A DNA stretch of 64,000 bases, taken from contig NZ_KB373316.1 in assembly GCF_000314795.2 (NCBI RefSeq), positions 310,001 to 374,000 on the forward strand, written 5' to 3'. Numbering within the stretch: the stretch's first letter is position 1; each line of letters starts with the position of its first letter. Positions 17,729-26,767 of the stretch are shown here, piece after piece. The notes under the pieces were generated by a model. The model saw only the letters and a list, made by a program, of their open reading frames with translations. It was not told the DNA's origin and made no database searches. The position numbers and the translations under genes were made by a program. This DNA is from Streptococcus sp. F0442. Its GTDB lineage: Bacteria; Bacillota; Bacilli; Lactobacillales; Streptococcaceae.

Positions 17729-18814
17729 TTATTCATTTAAAAAGAGTTGAGAATTTTTTAAGACGATTTCACGTACAGAGGCGTATTTTTTCAAGGATTT
17801 GAGTTCTTCTGGGTGGGTGATAAAGGTGACCACGTAGCCATCACGCCCCATCCGTCCTGTCCGACCGGCACGGTGGGTATAGGTCTCCACATCACGGGGG
17901 AGATCGTAGTTAATCACACATTCGAGATGTTCAATATCAATTCCGCGTGCCACCAAATCGGTAGCAAGCAAGAGGGTTAGCTGATGGTCTTTGAAGCGTT
18001 CCAGGATGACCTTGCGGTATTTGACATTGACATCACTGGCAAGAGAAACAGCATCAATATCTCTATACTGCAATTTTTCTTCTGCGCTTCCGAGATCAGA
18101 TAGGCTATTGAAAAAAACTAAGCCCCGGAAATCTTCTACGTAGGCGAGTTTGCGGAGCAATTCGACCTTGTCCCGCTTATCCACTTGCATGTAAAAATGT
18201 TGGATATTGTCCAAAGAAATCCCGTCAACCGTAATGCGAAGGGTATTTTCTTCTAGTTGGTCTGGATCGACCTTGGCTGTAGCGCTCATGTAGACATATT
18301 GATGGTCGCGGGGAGCATAATGGCTGATCTTATCGACAAAGTGGTACTGAGAATCGCTCAGTAATTGGTCGAATTCATCTAAAATGATGGTTTCCACATT
18401 CATCATTTTGATTTTTTTCAGCTTGATCAGTTCAAAGATCCGACCAGGCGTCCCAATTAGAATTTCAGGTCCTTTTTTGAGACGTTCGATTTGCCGTTTT
18501 TGACTGGATCCTGACAGGAAGAGTTGAGTCTGGAGCCCAAGAGGCTCTGCCCATTGCTTGGTGACATCAAAAATTTGTCCCGCCAATTCCGTATTAGGAG
18601 CTAAGATCAAGAGCTGTTGGGCCTTCTTAGGTTTGACTTTGAGCAAGCTTGGAAAGAGGTAGGCAAGTGTCTTACCAGTACCGGTAGGACTGATCCCGAG
18701 GACATTTTCTCCTTCATAGATAGGGGTGAAGATTTGCTCTTGAATGTCAGTGAAGGTATCAAATCCGAGTGTTTCTAGCTGATCTTTCCAGCTTTGTGGA
18801 AATAGTTCTTTCAT
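17729..18814 (-). CDS. DEAD-box-type RNA helicase (DEFD variant)
   Basis: ATP-dependent RNA helicase, cytoplasmic. Motifs in order are Q-motif FTDIQEQIF, motif I SPTGTGKT, GTPGR, motif II DEFD in place of DEAD, motif III SAT, then ATDLVARGID and HRAGRTGRMG. At 361 residues it holds only the two RecA-like lobes, without the C-terminal RNA-binding tail of DbpA or CshA. The ATG overlaps the end of the upstream oxidoreductase gene by 4 nt, so the two form an operon. The RNA target is unknown. Confidence 0.92.
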   Translation of the reverse strand: MKELFPQSWKDQLETLGFDTFTDIQEQIFTPIYEGENVLGISPTGTGKTLAYLFPSLLKVKPKKAQQLLILAPNTELAGQIFDVTKQWAEPLGLQTQLFLSGSSQKRQIERLKKGPEILIGTPGRIFELIKLKKIKMMNVETIILDEFDQLLSDSQYHFVDKISHYAPRDHQYVYMSATAKVDPDQLEENTLRITVDGISLDNIQHFYMQVDKRDKVELLRKLAYVEDFRGLVFFNSLSDLGSAEEKLQYRDIDAVSLASDVNVKYRKVILERFKDHQLTLLLATDLVARGIDIEHLECVINYDLPRDVETYTHRAGRTGRMGRDGYVVTFITHPEELKSLKKYASVREIVLKNSQLFLNE

Positions 18815-19791
18815 TCTTTTTTATCCTTAAATTGTATTCCAGCGCTTTGGCGCATTTGGTAGAGGGTTTCATGGACCTGCTCAGCCGTTTTTAACCACTC
18901 TAGGTAAGCCGTCTCTTTTTGCCCAGCTATGGCAAGAGCAAAAGCCTCGGCCTCTTCTTGCATGACATGACTGCAGGGCTCAATAGGAAGGTCGATGACC
19001 TCTCCAGAATGGCTGACGAATTGAGCCTGGTCGATTGCAGCTACAGCATTTAGGGTCAGGGTTCCAGTCTTAGTGTAGATTTCAGCAGGGAGATGACTGG
19101 TAATGTTTTTTCCCGCCTGAATGGCAACCTGAAACTCAGGATAGATCAAGATACCTTGCCCATAGAGATCAACTGAGTTAGGTAATTGGTGAGCGGTGTA
19201 GTGACTAGAGTCTGGCGCTCCAAAAAAGCCAATGGCCAGATAGAGGCAGTAGACTCCCAGATCCATTAGAGCGCCACCTGCATAGAGATCTGAGAAAATA
19301 TTAGGCATCTCACCTGCTAGAAGAGCAGGCAACTTGGAAGAATACTTGGCAAAGGTAAAGTTGGCGCCTAGTATCTCCTGGCCTGAAAGGAAGTCTTTAA
19401 CCACTTGAAAGGCAGCTTCTTGGTAATTTCTAGCAGCTTCAAAGAGATAAACATGGTGGTCTTTAGCAAGCTTCACCAGTTCCTTCCATTCAGCAGGACT
19501 CGTCACAGCCGGTTTTTCAATGATGACATGCTTCTTGGCTAGAATAGCAAGCTTGGCCTGAGCGTAATGAAGAGAGTTGGGGCTGGCAATGTAGACTACA
19601 TCCAGTTCGCTATCTAAGAAGTCCACTAAGTCAGTGTAGCAGGAGATCGCTTCATATGGGTCACAAAAATCTCGAGCTGTCTTCATTTTTCTCGAATACA
19701 CAGCCTGCAAACGATAGTGACCCGTCTGGTGAGCCGCATTTATAAATTCGTGTGAAATCCAACTCGTTCCAATCATTCCAAGTCTTAGCAT
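18811..19791 (-). CDS. Gfo/Idh/MocA family oxidoreductase
   Basis: NAD(P)-dependent dehydrogenase of the Gfo/Idh/MocA fold, substrate unknown. The N-terminal Rossmann strand reads MLRLGMIGTSWIS. VYIASPNSLHY near residue 73 and the catalytic-type EKPA motif near residue 95 are typical. The C-terminal alpha/beta dimer domain includes YAGGALMDLGVYCLYLA. Length is 326 residues. GGGAGG about 9 nt before the ATG is the ribosome site, and a TGGTATAAT promoter lies 30 nt upstream. Confidence 0.92.
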   Translation of the reverse strand: MLRLGMIGTSWISHEFINAAHQTGHYRLQAVYSRKMKTARDFCDPYEAISCYTDLVDFLDSELDVVYIASPNSLHYAQAKLAILAKKHVIIEKPAVTSPAEWKELVKLAKDHHVYLFEAARNYQEAAFQVVKDFLSGQEILGANFTFAKYSSKLPALLAGEMPNIFSDLYAGGALMDLGVYCLYLAIGFFGAPDSSHYTAHQLPNSVDLYGQGILIYPEFQVAIQAGKNITSHLPAEIYTKTGTLTLNAVAAIDQAQFVSHSGEVIDLPIEPCSHVMQEEAEAFALAIAGQKETAYLEWLKTAEQVHETLYQMRQSAGIQFKDKKE

Positions 19792-19820
19792 CAGATGTCC
19801 TCCCGCAATCGATTCACTCT

Positions 19821-19829
19821 ATTATACCA
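19821..19829 (-). promoter_or_regulatory. extended -10 promoter for the reverse-strand oxidoreductase-helicase pair
   Basis: On the reverse strand TGG plus a perfect TATAAT lies 29 nt before the oxidoreductase start codon. Confidence 0.65.
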
Positions 19830-19879
19830 TGAAAAGGAGGAGGGGGCAGTATAAAGTAGAAAATATGCACTGATTATTG

Positions 19880-19885
19880 TATAAT
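19880..19885 (+). promoter_or_regulatory. -10 of the wall polysaccharide cluster (first promoter)
   Basis: A perfect TATAAT precedes the first glycosyltransferase gene. No convincing -35 is visible. It excludes the earliest TTG (19877) as the start, because that codon overlaps the -10. Confidence 0.55.
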
Positions 19886-19918
19886 GAAGTGATATGCATA
19901 GAAGGGAAAACAATAGGA

Positions 19919-20629
19919 GTGAGAAATTCAGAATTACTGATCATTATTCCAGCTTATAATGAAAGTGGAAATATTGAAAAAACAATCAAGATGATTGAAG
20001 ATCATACGCCCGAATTTGATTATGTCATTATCAATGATTGTTCTACAGATCATACACTTAAAATTTGTCGCAATCATCACTATAACGTCATTGATTTACC
20101 CATCAATTTAGGTATTGGTGGTGCTGTGCAAACAGGATATCAATACGCAGTTAAAGAAGGATACCAGTATGCGGTTCAAGTGGATGGAGATGGCCAACAT
20201 AATCCTGAATTTATTAGAATGATGCTTCAAGTTCTACAAGAGAAAGATGTGAACATGGTGATTGGCTCTCGTTTCATTGAAAATCAAGGTTTCCAATCCT
20301 CATTCGCGCGGCGGATTGGAATCTCATTTTTTGAAAAATTAATCAAGGTTTTGACGGGTCAAAAGGTAACAGATCCAACTTCTGGTTTACGAGTTGCTGA
20401 CCGAAAAGTGATTGAGGAATTCGCCAAGCAATATCCAAGTGATTATCCAGAACCAGAGACGATTGTATCCCTCTTGACCTCGGGTTATTCCGTTGCAGAA
20501 GTACCTGTCTTGATGAATGAACGAGAACATGGTGAATCGTCTATTACCTTAAGTAAATCAGTCTATTATATGATTAAGGTGACAATGGCTATGTTAGTGG
20601 CTAGAATAGGTGGAGGATATAAGAAATAA
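19919..20629 (+). CDS. GT2 glycosyltransferase, GacI-like (lipid-phosphate sugar synthase)
   Basis: Family 2 glycosyltransferase of the dolichyl-phosphate-mannose-synthase type. It shows LIIIPAYNESGNIEKT at the N-terminus, INDCSTDHT, VDGDGQHNPEFI (the DxD-like metal site) and SGLRVADRKV. In group A Streptococcus, GacI makes undecaprenyl-phosphate-GlcNAc with the help of the small membrane protein GacJ. A DUF2304-like gene follows here immediately, which supports the parallel. The frame opens at TTG 19877 inside the -10. GTG 19919 gives 237 residues and a family-like N-terminus, but its ribosome site (AAGGG) is 12 nt away. Confidence 0.85.
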   Translation: MRNSELLIIIPAYNESGNIEKTIKMIEDHTPEFDYVIINDCSTDHTLKICRNHHYNVIDLPINLGIGGAVQTGYQYAVKEGYQYAVQVDGDGQHNPEFIRMMLQVLQEKDVNMVIGSRFIENQGFQSSFARRIGISFFEKLIKVLTGQKVTDPTSGLRVADRKVIEEFAKQYPSDYPEPETIVSLLTSGYSVAEVPVLMNEREHGESSITLSKSVYYMIKVTMAMLVARIGGGYKK

Positions 20630-20630
20630 G

Positions 20631-20960
20631 ATGCTAAATATTTGGTTAACCCTTATTGTAATTATTTTTATGGTTTATATTCTGCGACTAGTTGCAAAGA
20701 AAGTTGTTGAAATGAGAAATGTCATCTCTTGGCTTATTCTTTGTATCGTCTCGTTGCCAGTCATTTGGTTTCCTAATTTGATTGGACAACTTTCAAAGAT
20801 GTTAGGGATTCAAGTTCCAAGCAATCTAGTCTTCTTCTTAGGTTTCTGTTTACTTGTTTATTTAAACTTCTCTTTGACTCGGATTACCTCAAAACAATCC
20901 GTTCAAATCCGACAGTTGTCTCAGAAAATTGCATTACAGGTTAAAGAGCATGAAGAATAA
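20631..20960 (+). CDS. small DUF2304-type membrane protein, GacJ-like
   Basis: A 109-residue protein with three hydrophobic segments (about 2-19, 29-52 and 62-80) and a polar, coiled C-terminus (SVQIRQLSQKIALQVKEHEE). This is the pattern of DUF2304/GacJ proteins that bind and stimulate the adjacent GacI-type synthase. ATG 20631 begins one base after the preceding TAA. The upstream GTG (20610) lies inside that gene and adds only polar residues. Its 3' end overlaps the flippase start. Confidence 0.8.
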   Translation: MLNIWLTLIVIIFMVYILRLVAKKVVEMRNVISWLILCIVSLPVIWFPNLIGQLSKMLGIQVPSNLVFFLGFCLLVYLNFSLTRITSKQSVQIRQLSQKIALQVKEHEE

Positions 20961-22233
20961 TCAGCCTATTTCAACTGAGAAGGTATATTTTTGGAATCTG
21001 TTAGGAAACTTGGCATTCGCTGGATCATCTGTGCTATTTACATTAATCGTTACACGAATGACCTCTCCAATGGAAGCAGATTCCTTTAGTCTGGCTTATG
21101 GAATTGCTGCGATTCTTGTGGTGGTAGGAATGTTTCAGGTTCGAAGCTACCAGGGGACAGATGTCCATTATAGACATTCCTTTACAAGCTATAGTATTGC
21201 CAGAGGTCTCTCTCTCCTACTTATGGTGGCTATCTTCTTTCCTTATTTATTTATTTCGGGGATTGATCTTCATGAGAGTTCAAAAATTACCATTATCGCC
21301 TTATATGTTCTCTTTCGAATGTGTGAGGCAATTTCTGATCTTTTCCAAGGGATGTTTCAGCGTCATGAACGATTGGATATTGCTGGCAAATCAATGACGA
21401 TTCGTTATTCTATTAGCACAATCCTTTTATTGGTATTTTTACTTGTCACAAAATCCTTGACCCAGTCCTTGCTTTATTTAGTCCTTTTAAATTTTATTTT
21501 TGTATTCTCTTATGATTACGTAAAATCAAAAGAATTTGAATCCATTGATATTTCAGTAAACAATCTCAAAAGGAACTTGTTCGATGCGATTGCTATTTTA
21601 AAAAATTGTATTCCTCTCTTTATTAGTGGATTTTTACTTGCTTATATTTTCAATGAACCTAGAATCGCCATTGACTCTGAAATCAGACTGGGACATTTTA
21701 TTGCAGGTACACAACGGGATTATAATATTTTGTTTATGCCTGTCTTTTTTATGAGTCTCTTTATTTTAATCCTTAGACCCTTAACAACTCAGTTAGCGAT
21801 CTTATGGAAGAATAAAGACTTGAAAAAATTCGATGCCATTATTAAGAAATTGTTTGTGATTGTCTTGGGAGTTGGCTTGATTTTGACTGTACTAGCCTAT
21901 TTGATTGGGACTCCAATTTTAAGTCTTGTTTTTGGCTTACCTTTATATCAACATAGCAGTACGCTAGCTATCCTTGTTTTCTCTGGTATCTTGTATTCTC
22001 TTGGGATCGTTTTTGGCGATGTCATGACAGTTATTCGTAAACAAACTTATTTATTGCCTGTATATTTGTTCATGTTCATAACTTCCAAACTGACAAATGA
22101 CTATTTTGTACATAGATTAGGGCTTTTGGGAGCTTCTTTAAGCTTTTTAATCGTGATGTTCGTTTATTTTAGTGGAAGTTTACTTGTTTATTTTGTTGCA
22201 AGAAAAGTAGAAAGGATGAGCTATGCTCGTTAA
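20950..22233 (+). CDS. polysaccharide flippase-like membrane protein (GacK/Wzx-like)
   Basis: About 12 hydrophobic segments over 427 residues, with a MATE/Wzx-like start (VYFWNLLGNLAFAGSSVLFTLIVTR). By neighbours it probably moves the lipid-linked sugar made by the preceding GacI/J-like pair across the membrane, as proposed for GacK. ATG 20950 overlaps the previous gene by 11 nt. An upstream TTG at 20929 is possible. Family level is good, but substrate is inferred from context. Confidence 0.82.
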   Translation: MKNNQPISTEKVYFWNLLGNLAFAGSSVLFTLIVTRMTSPMEADSFSLAYGIAAILVVVGMFQVRSYQGTDVHYRHSFTSYSIARGLSLLLMVAIFFPYLFISGIDLHESSKITIIALYVLFRMCEAISDLFQGMFQRHERLDIAGKSMTIRYSISTILLLVFLLVTKSLTQSLLYLVLLNFIFVFSYDYVKSKEFESIDISVNNLKRNLFDAIAILKNCIPLFISGFLLAYIFNEPRIAIDSEIRLGHFIAGTQRDYNILFMPVFFMSLFILILRPLTTQLAILWKNKDLKKFDAIIKKLFVIVLGVGLILTVLAYLIGTPILSLVFGLPLYQHSSTLAILVFSGILYSLGIVFGDVMTVIRKQTYLLPVYLFMFITSKLTNDYFVHRLGLLGASLSFLIVMFVYFSGSLLVYFVARKVERMSYAR

Positions 22234-23005
22234 TCAACAACACACCTGGGTGATTTGTGCTTATGGAGAGAGTGAATATTTAGATGATTGTATTCAATCC
22301 TTGAAAAAACAAACTCTTCGATCGCAGATTATTTGTTATAGTTCAACACCATTGGATTCGATCAAAGAACTTTGCCAGCGTTATGATATTCCATTTTATA
22401 CGAAGCAAGGTGGGGGAATTGGCAAGGATTGGAACAATGCCCTGTCTTTTGTAGAGACAAAATATGCAACCATTGCCCATCAGGATGATTATTATGAGCC
22501 GGAATATGCTGAGAAAGTATTGGCTAAGATGGAGAAACATCCAGATGTGTTAATTGGCTATTCTGATTATTTTGAAGAAAAAGACGGCCATAAAATTCCT
22601 GCGAATACAAATCTTAAGATCAAAACCTTGATGTTAAAAACCATGAATCTTTTTCCAGCAAGTCATTTCTGGCGCAACCGTGTGATGGCTTTTGGAAATC
22701 CGATTTGTTGTCCAGCTGTAACCTATCATCTTGAAAATCTGAAGAATTTCTTTTTTGATGAAGGAATGAGAGTGAGTTTGGATTGGTACGCATGGTATAA
22801 GATCAGTGAGTATAAAGGTCGTTTTGCTTACGTATCTGATAAGCTTATGTGCCACCGTATCCATGGAGAGTCTGAAACGTCAAAAACGATTGCAGACAAC
22901 ACTCGAAGTAAAGAAGATCTATACATGTACGAACTCTTTTGGCCTAAATGGATGGCCAAGTTGCTAATGAGACAATATGTGAAGAGTCAAAATTCGAATA
23001 ATTAG
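22223..23005 (+). CDS. GT2-type glycosyltransferase
   Basis: A 260-residue GT-A fold transferase. WVICAYGESEYLDDCIQSL gives the nucleotide-sugar-binding strand, and IAHQDDYYEPEYAEK the DxD-like acidic motif. There are no membrane helices. It overlaps the flippase gene by 11 nt and precedes the GT-C gene by 6 nt, so it belongs to the same transcript. It may add a side-chain or linker sugar. The donor and acceptor cannot be read from the sequence. Confidence 0.83.
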   Translation: MLVNQQHTWVICAYGESEYLDDCIQSLKKQTLRSQIICYSSTPLDSIKELCQRYDIPFYTKQGGGIGKDWNNALSFVETKYATIAHQDDYYEPEYAEKVLAKMEKHPDVLIGYSDYFEEKDGHKIPANTNLKIKTLMLKTMNLFPASHFWRNRVMAFGNPICCPAVTYHLENLKNFFFDEGMRVSLDWYAWYKISEYKGRFAYVSDKLMCHRIHGESETSKTIADNTRSKEDLYMYELFWPKWMAKLLMRQYVKSQNSNN

Positions 23006-23011
23006 GAGTAA

Positions 23012-24493
23012 ATGATGAGGTTATTTGTTGATAGTTTTGAGCGGAATAAGAAGTATGTAGTGGCTTTCATGCTTCTGGCCTTTTGTATGACAGTCATTTA
23101 TACAAAGCGCTTAGTGGACTTTCCTAAAATTGGTATAGTGGTATTTGTTGCATTTGCTGTTTTCATTTTTCTTTTACCCAAGAGAAATGTTGGGACCTTC
23201 ATTGCTATGCTTATTGGCGGTCTTTCCTTTGCTTTCATTACACCTGTTTTGAATACGCCCGATGAACAAGTTCACCTATCAAGAACCATTCATATTGTTG
23301 AAGGTGACGTCAATATGGGAAATAAAAATATCCATATTACGGAAGATTACTTTGATGTATATAAGAACTTCAAAAAGCCGTTTACCAAATCTTCTTTGTT
23401 TGAAGAAAAACAGACGACCAAACAAGTGAAGTTTGGTAAAGAAACTGATTACAGGGCAACAAACTCATATTGGTTTATTGGTTACATTCCTCAGGCTCTT
23501 GGATTCGGGATTGGAAAATTTTTGAACTTGAGTGTAGGAGTCTCCTATTACTTAGGTCGAATTTTTAATGTGATCGCTTACTGTATTTTAGCTCTTATTG
23601 CCATTAAATTAAGTGGAAAAGCGAAGCAGTTGATGACAATGGTTGCGATGTTTCCAATGAATCTGGTACTTGCTGCTTCATACAATCAAGATAGTGTAGC
23701 ATTAGGGTTTACCTACCTCATTATTGGATTGTTCTTGAACTATGTAACAGATGATGAAAAAGTTGTTAGCATCAAGGATTTATTGCTGTATGCTTTGCTT
23801 TGTATCATCCTTGTTACAATGAAACTTCCTTATGTCTTGCTAGTAGGACTATTGCTCTTTATACCGAGAAAGAAAACGAAGTGTAAAAACTACTATCTCA
23901 TCTCTCTCGCCTTGATTATCGCAGTCTTTGTCTTTACGATTTTTTGGTACGTTCTTACCCAGCAAGTTCGAATTGAGAACTTTAAACTGGAGGGCGCAGA
24001 TGTAAAAGGCCAAATTAGTAGCATCATTTCAAAACCTCATTGGTATCTTCCAGTGATTTTGAAGGAGATGTTATTATCAGTCAGTCATTTAAATCAGCTC
24101 TATACCTTTGGTTGGTTGGATTTATCCATGTCAGAGGTTCTTATTCCAATTTATGCTCTATATAGCTTGATTACTTTTTCAAATTTTGGGAAGATCAAAC
24201 TTCCAAAAGTATCAGTAGTAGGAGCAAGTTTGGTTTCTTTTGCGATTGTTGGGTTAATCTCTTTAACCTTGTATTTAACCTGGACACCAGTTGGAAATTT
24301 TGAAGTTTTAGGAGTTCAAGGTAGATACTATTTAGGAGTTGTCGCTCTGTCTCTACCAGTTATTTGCAGTTTGTTTAAGCAAAGAATTTCAGATGAACAA
24401 AAGTTCACGGATCATTTTGTAGTAGAAAGTAGTCTCATTATTATAGGTTTAACTATACTACAAACAATCTCTGTTTTATATGCTGTTGTATAA
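23012..24493 (+). CDS. DUF2142-like polytopic GT-C transferase (GacL-like)
   Basis: A 493-residue membrane protein with about 11-12 helices. The first extracytoplasmic loop carries NTPDEQVHLSRTIHIVEGD, the acidic motif typical of DUF2142/GT-C enzymes that use lipid-phosphate sugars outside the cell. In group A Streptococcus, GacL transfers GlcNAc from the GacI product to polyrhamnose. The position after GacI/J/K-like genes suggests the same role here. Two adjacent ATGs (23012 and 23015) are equally possible after AGGAG. Confidence 0.8.
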   Translation: MMRLFVDSFERNKKYVVAFMLLAFCMTVIYTKRLVDFPKIGIVVFVAFAVFIFLLPKRNVGTFIAMLIGGLSFAFITPVLNTPDEQVHLSRTIHIVEGDVNMGNKNIHITEDYFDVYKNFKKPFTKSSLFEEKQTTKQVKFGKETDYRATNSYWFIGYIPQALGFGIGKFLNLSVGVSYYLGRIFNVIAYCILALIAIKLSGKAKQLMTMVAMFPMNLVLAASYNQDSVALGFTYLIIGLFLNYVTDDEKVVSIKDLLLYALLCIILVTMKLPYVLLVGLLLFIPRKKTKCKNYYLISLALIIAVFVFTIFWYVLTQQVRIENFKLEGADVKGQISSIISKPHWYLPVILKEMLLSVSHLNQLYTFGWLDLSMSEVLIPIYALYSLITFSNFGKIKLPKVSVVGASLVSFAIVGLISLTLYLTWTPVGNFEVLGVQGRYYLGVVALSLPVICSLFKQRISDEQKFTDHFVVESSLIIIGLTILQTISVLYAVV

Positions 24494-24516
24494 TTGAAAG
24501 ACTAAAATAAGTTATT

Positions 24517-24539
24517 ACTAGGGGAAACCCTAGTTTTTT
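24517..24539 (+). terminator. terminator inside the polysaccharide cluster
   Basis: ACTAGGG pairs with CCCTAGT around a GAAA tetraloop, followed by six T. Confidence 0.85.
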
Positions 24540-24547
24540 GTTACAAT
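24539..24547 (+). promoter_or_regulatory. extended -10 promoter before the 309-residue glycosyltransferase
   Basis: TGT plus TACAAT starts in the T-run of the terminator and restarts transcription 29 nt before the next gene. Confidence 0.6.
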
Positions 24548-24575
24548 AGAGAGTGAATAAGTCAAGGAGTAAGAT

Positions 24576-25505
24576 ATGACACTATCAGTTGTAGTCCCAT
24601 GTTTTAATGAAGAAGAATCAATTCCGTTATTTTATAGGGAAATGGAACGTGTTCGGATAGAGATGGGAGAAAAGTTTGAATATATTTTTATAAATGATGG
24701 TTCGTCAGACAGGACGCTATCTGTTCTACGTAAGCTACATGTTACAGATTCGAATGTGCACTATCTTTCCTTTTCACGGAACTTTGGGAAGGAAGCAGCT
24801 CTTTATGCTGGTCTCCAACATGCCACAGGTCATTATGTAACAGTCATGGACGTGGATCTACAGGATCCTCCAGAACTATTGATCGAAATGAAGCAGAAGT
24901 TGGAGGAAGAGCCGGATTTAGACTGTGTCGGAACGAGACGCGTAACCCGTGATGGGGAACCACCGATTCGCTCTTTCTTTGCACGGATGTTTTATAAATT
25001 GATCAATCATATTAGCCAAGTGGAAATGGTCGACGGGGCGCGTGATTTCCGTTTGATGCGCCGTCCTATGGTCAATGCCATACTTGAACTATCTGAGTAC
25101 AATCGATTTTCTAAGGGAATTTTCGCCTGGGTTGGATTTGAGACAGAATACCTCGAATATAAAAATGTAGAGCGCGTGGCAGGAGAGACGTCTTGGAATT
25201 TTTGGTCCCTCTTTAAATACTCGATTGAAGGGATTGTTAATTTCTCGGATGCCCCACTAAATATTGCCTTTATTGGTGGACTTTTATCTTGGATCTTGGC
25301 CTTTATCATGGTGATTCTGATCGTAATCCGGACCTTAGTGTTTGGAGATCCTACTTCTGGATGGCCATCCCTCATGACAGTGATTCTTTTCCTAGGAGGG
25401 TTCCAATTACTAACCATCGGCATTTTAGGTAAATATATCGGTAAGATCTTCATGGAAACCAAGAAACGTCCAATTTATGTCATCAAAGAGAAAAGTGAAG
25501 AATGA
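24576..25505 (+). CDS. GT2 glycosyltransferase, bactoprenol glucosyltransferase (GtrB/RgpI-like)
   Basis: A 309-residue enzyme expected to load a sugar, often glucose, onto undecaprenyl phosphate at the cytoplasmic face. It has VVVPCFNEEESIPLF, INDGSSDRT, the metal motif MDVDLQDPPEL, and GARDFRLMRR. Two C-terminal membrane helices (about 228-250 and 262-288) are standard for GtrB. AAGGAG precedes the ATG. It overlaps the next gene by 4 nt (ATGA). It probably supplies the donor for the following membrane protein. Confidence 0.88.
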   Translation: MTLSVVVPCFNEEESIPLFYREMERVRIEMGEKFEYIFINDGSSDRTLSVLRKLHVTDSNVHYLSFSRNFGKEAALYAGLQHATGHYVTVMDVDLQDPPELLIEMKQKLEEEPDLDCVGTRRVTRDGEPPIRSFFARMFYKLINHISQVEMVDGARDFRLMRRPMVNAILELSEYNRFSKGIFAWVGFETEYLEYKNVERVAGETSWNFWSLFKYSIEGIVNFSDAPLNIAFIGGLLSWILAFIMVILIVIRTLVFGDPTSGWPSLMTVILFLGGFQLLTIGILGKYIGKIFMETKKRPIYVIKEKSEE

Positions 25506-26767
25506 ACAATATCCTAAGTATGATTCTTGCTGTTAAGCAAAAGATAGATAGATTTTACAAGGAAATTGATCGTCTCCTTGATAAAATCAATCAGTTGGAT
25601 ATGGTAAAAGGGATCCGTAGTCATATTGACCGGCTTATAGAGGTTTTCAACCAAATTAGTAATAAGTTGATCTATTTATTTTTAACTTCCTATGCGCTCA
25701 TTTTTACATTTGTATCTTTCAATCTGATCAATTTTCAAAGTCGCTCATATGACTATGTGTTTCATTTATCACGCATTGTCGGCTTAGCGGAGTCTATTGA
25801 ACATTGGGATATCCTTCCCAATCTGAATTTTTTATTTGCATTTGGTACAGGATATGCTTCTCCCATGTTTTATGGCAATTGGCAGTTTTATCCGTCAGCC
25901 ATCGTTTATATGATGACGAACGATGGAAATTTTGCTTATAGTATTTTTGCCTTCCTGATCACTCTTTGTACAAGCCTAACAAGTTATATTGTTGTTTCGA
26001 AAATAGTAAATAATAAGATGACTGGCTTAGTAGTGGCATTGACAATACCGTGTTATTATACTTTATTTGGTTTTGGAATGACCATGGTAGTGCCGCTAGT
26101 CCCAATTCTTATATATTCTATTTATCGTGTGCTCTACTTAAATAAAAAGAACCCTCTCTATTTGGGGATCGTAGTAGCACTTTTAATTCAAACCCATATT
26201 TTATCAACTATTATATTAGCAATTTTTTCTGCGGTATTATTGTTATTAAATTATAAAAGGCTCACACTTGAAAAGATTATCTCTTTTGTATTTTCAATCT
26301 TGTTTGCCTTATGTTTGTCAGCAGGATACATTTTTCAATATCTGGAACAGGTTTCATCACAAAAATTTTTCTTTACATGGACAGCGAGAAATTTTCCTGT
26401 CAATGTGAAAGATACTTTTTTAGTTCCTTTTCCATTTCAAGCAGATCGATATGGTTTTTATAAACCTTTCACACCATTAGAGTGGCCGATCCATCAATTC
26501 GTACGAGACGGCCTATTCTATGCGAGTATGATGGTAATCTTATTTTATCGCCATCTAGGAAGTTTAAGTAAAACTATATTTTGGACTTGTTGGATCTTAT
26601 ATTTTTCTGCAACGAGTCTGCTGCCTTGGAATTCCATATTGAAATACAGTTTTTTAGGGAGTATGCAGTATTCAGGGCGCCTATTGTTTTTCATTCCCCT
26701 GTTGTTCCTATTCTTTCTTGCTGTTACAAATAGAAATGGTTTTTCTCGATCGTCTTATGTATCTTGA
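25502..26767 (+). CDS. YfhO/GT-C-like membrane protein, 5' part of a frameshifted gene
   Basis: Residues 1-45 are charged and probably coiled; about ten hydrophobic segments follow. Early loops carry acidic/aromatic features (SRSYDYVFHLSRI) as in GT-C or YfhO-like glycosyl-transfer proteins. The 421-residue frame ends at TGA 26765 after NRNGFSRSSYVS. In the next frame the sequence reads as a good membrane helix (FFSIVLCILSLSFYFNHVV) leading into the following open frame. One extra T in the run at 26740-26744 would join the two parts. The gene is thus a one-base frameshift, or phase-variable at a five-T tract. It is coupled to the preceding transferase by ATGA. Confidence 0.72.
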   Translation: MNNILSMILAVKQKIDRFYKEIDRLLDKINQLDMVKGIRSHIDRLIEVFNQISNKLIYLFLTSYALIFTFVSFNLINFQSRSYDYVFHLSRIVGLAESIEHWDILPNLNFLFAFGTGYASPMFYGNWQFYPSAIVYMMTNDGNFAYSIFAFLITLCTSLTSYIVVSKIVNNKMTGLVVALTIPCYYTLFGFGMTMVVPLVPILIYSIYRVLYLNKKNPLYLGIVVALLIQTHILSTIILAIFSAVLLLLNYKRLTLEKIISFVFSILFALCLSAGYIFQYLEQVSSQKFFFTWTARNFPVNVKDTFLVPFPFQADRYGFYKPFTPLEWPIHQFVRDGLFYASMMVILFYRHLGSLSKTIFWTCWILYFSATSLLPWNSILKYSFLGSMQYSGRLLFFIPLLFLFFLAVTNRNGFSRSSYVS

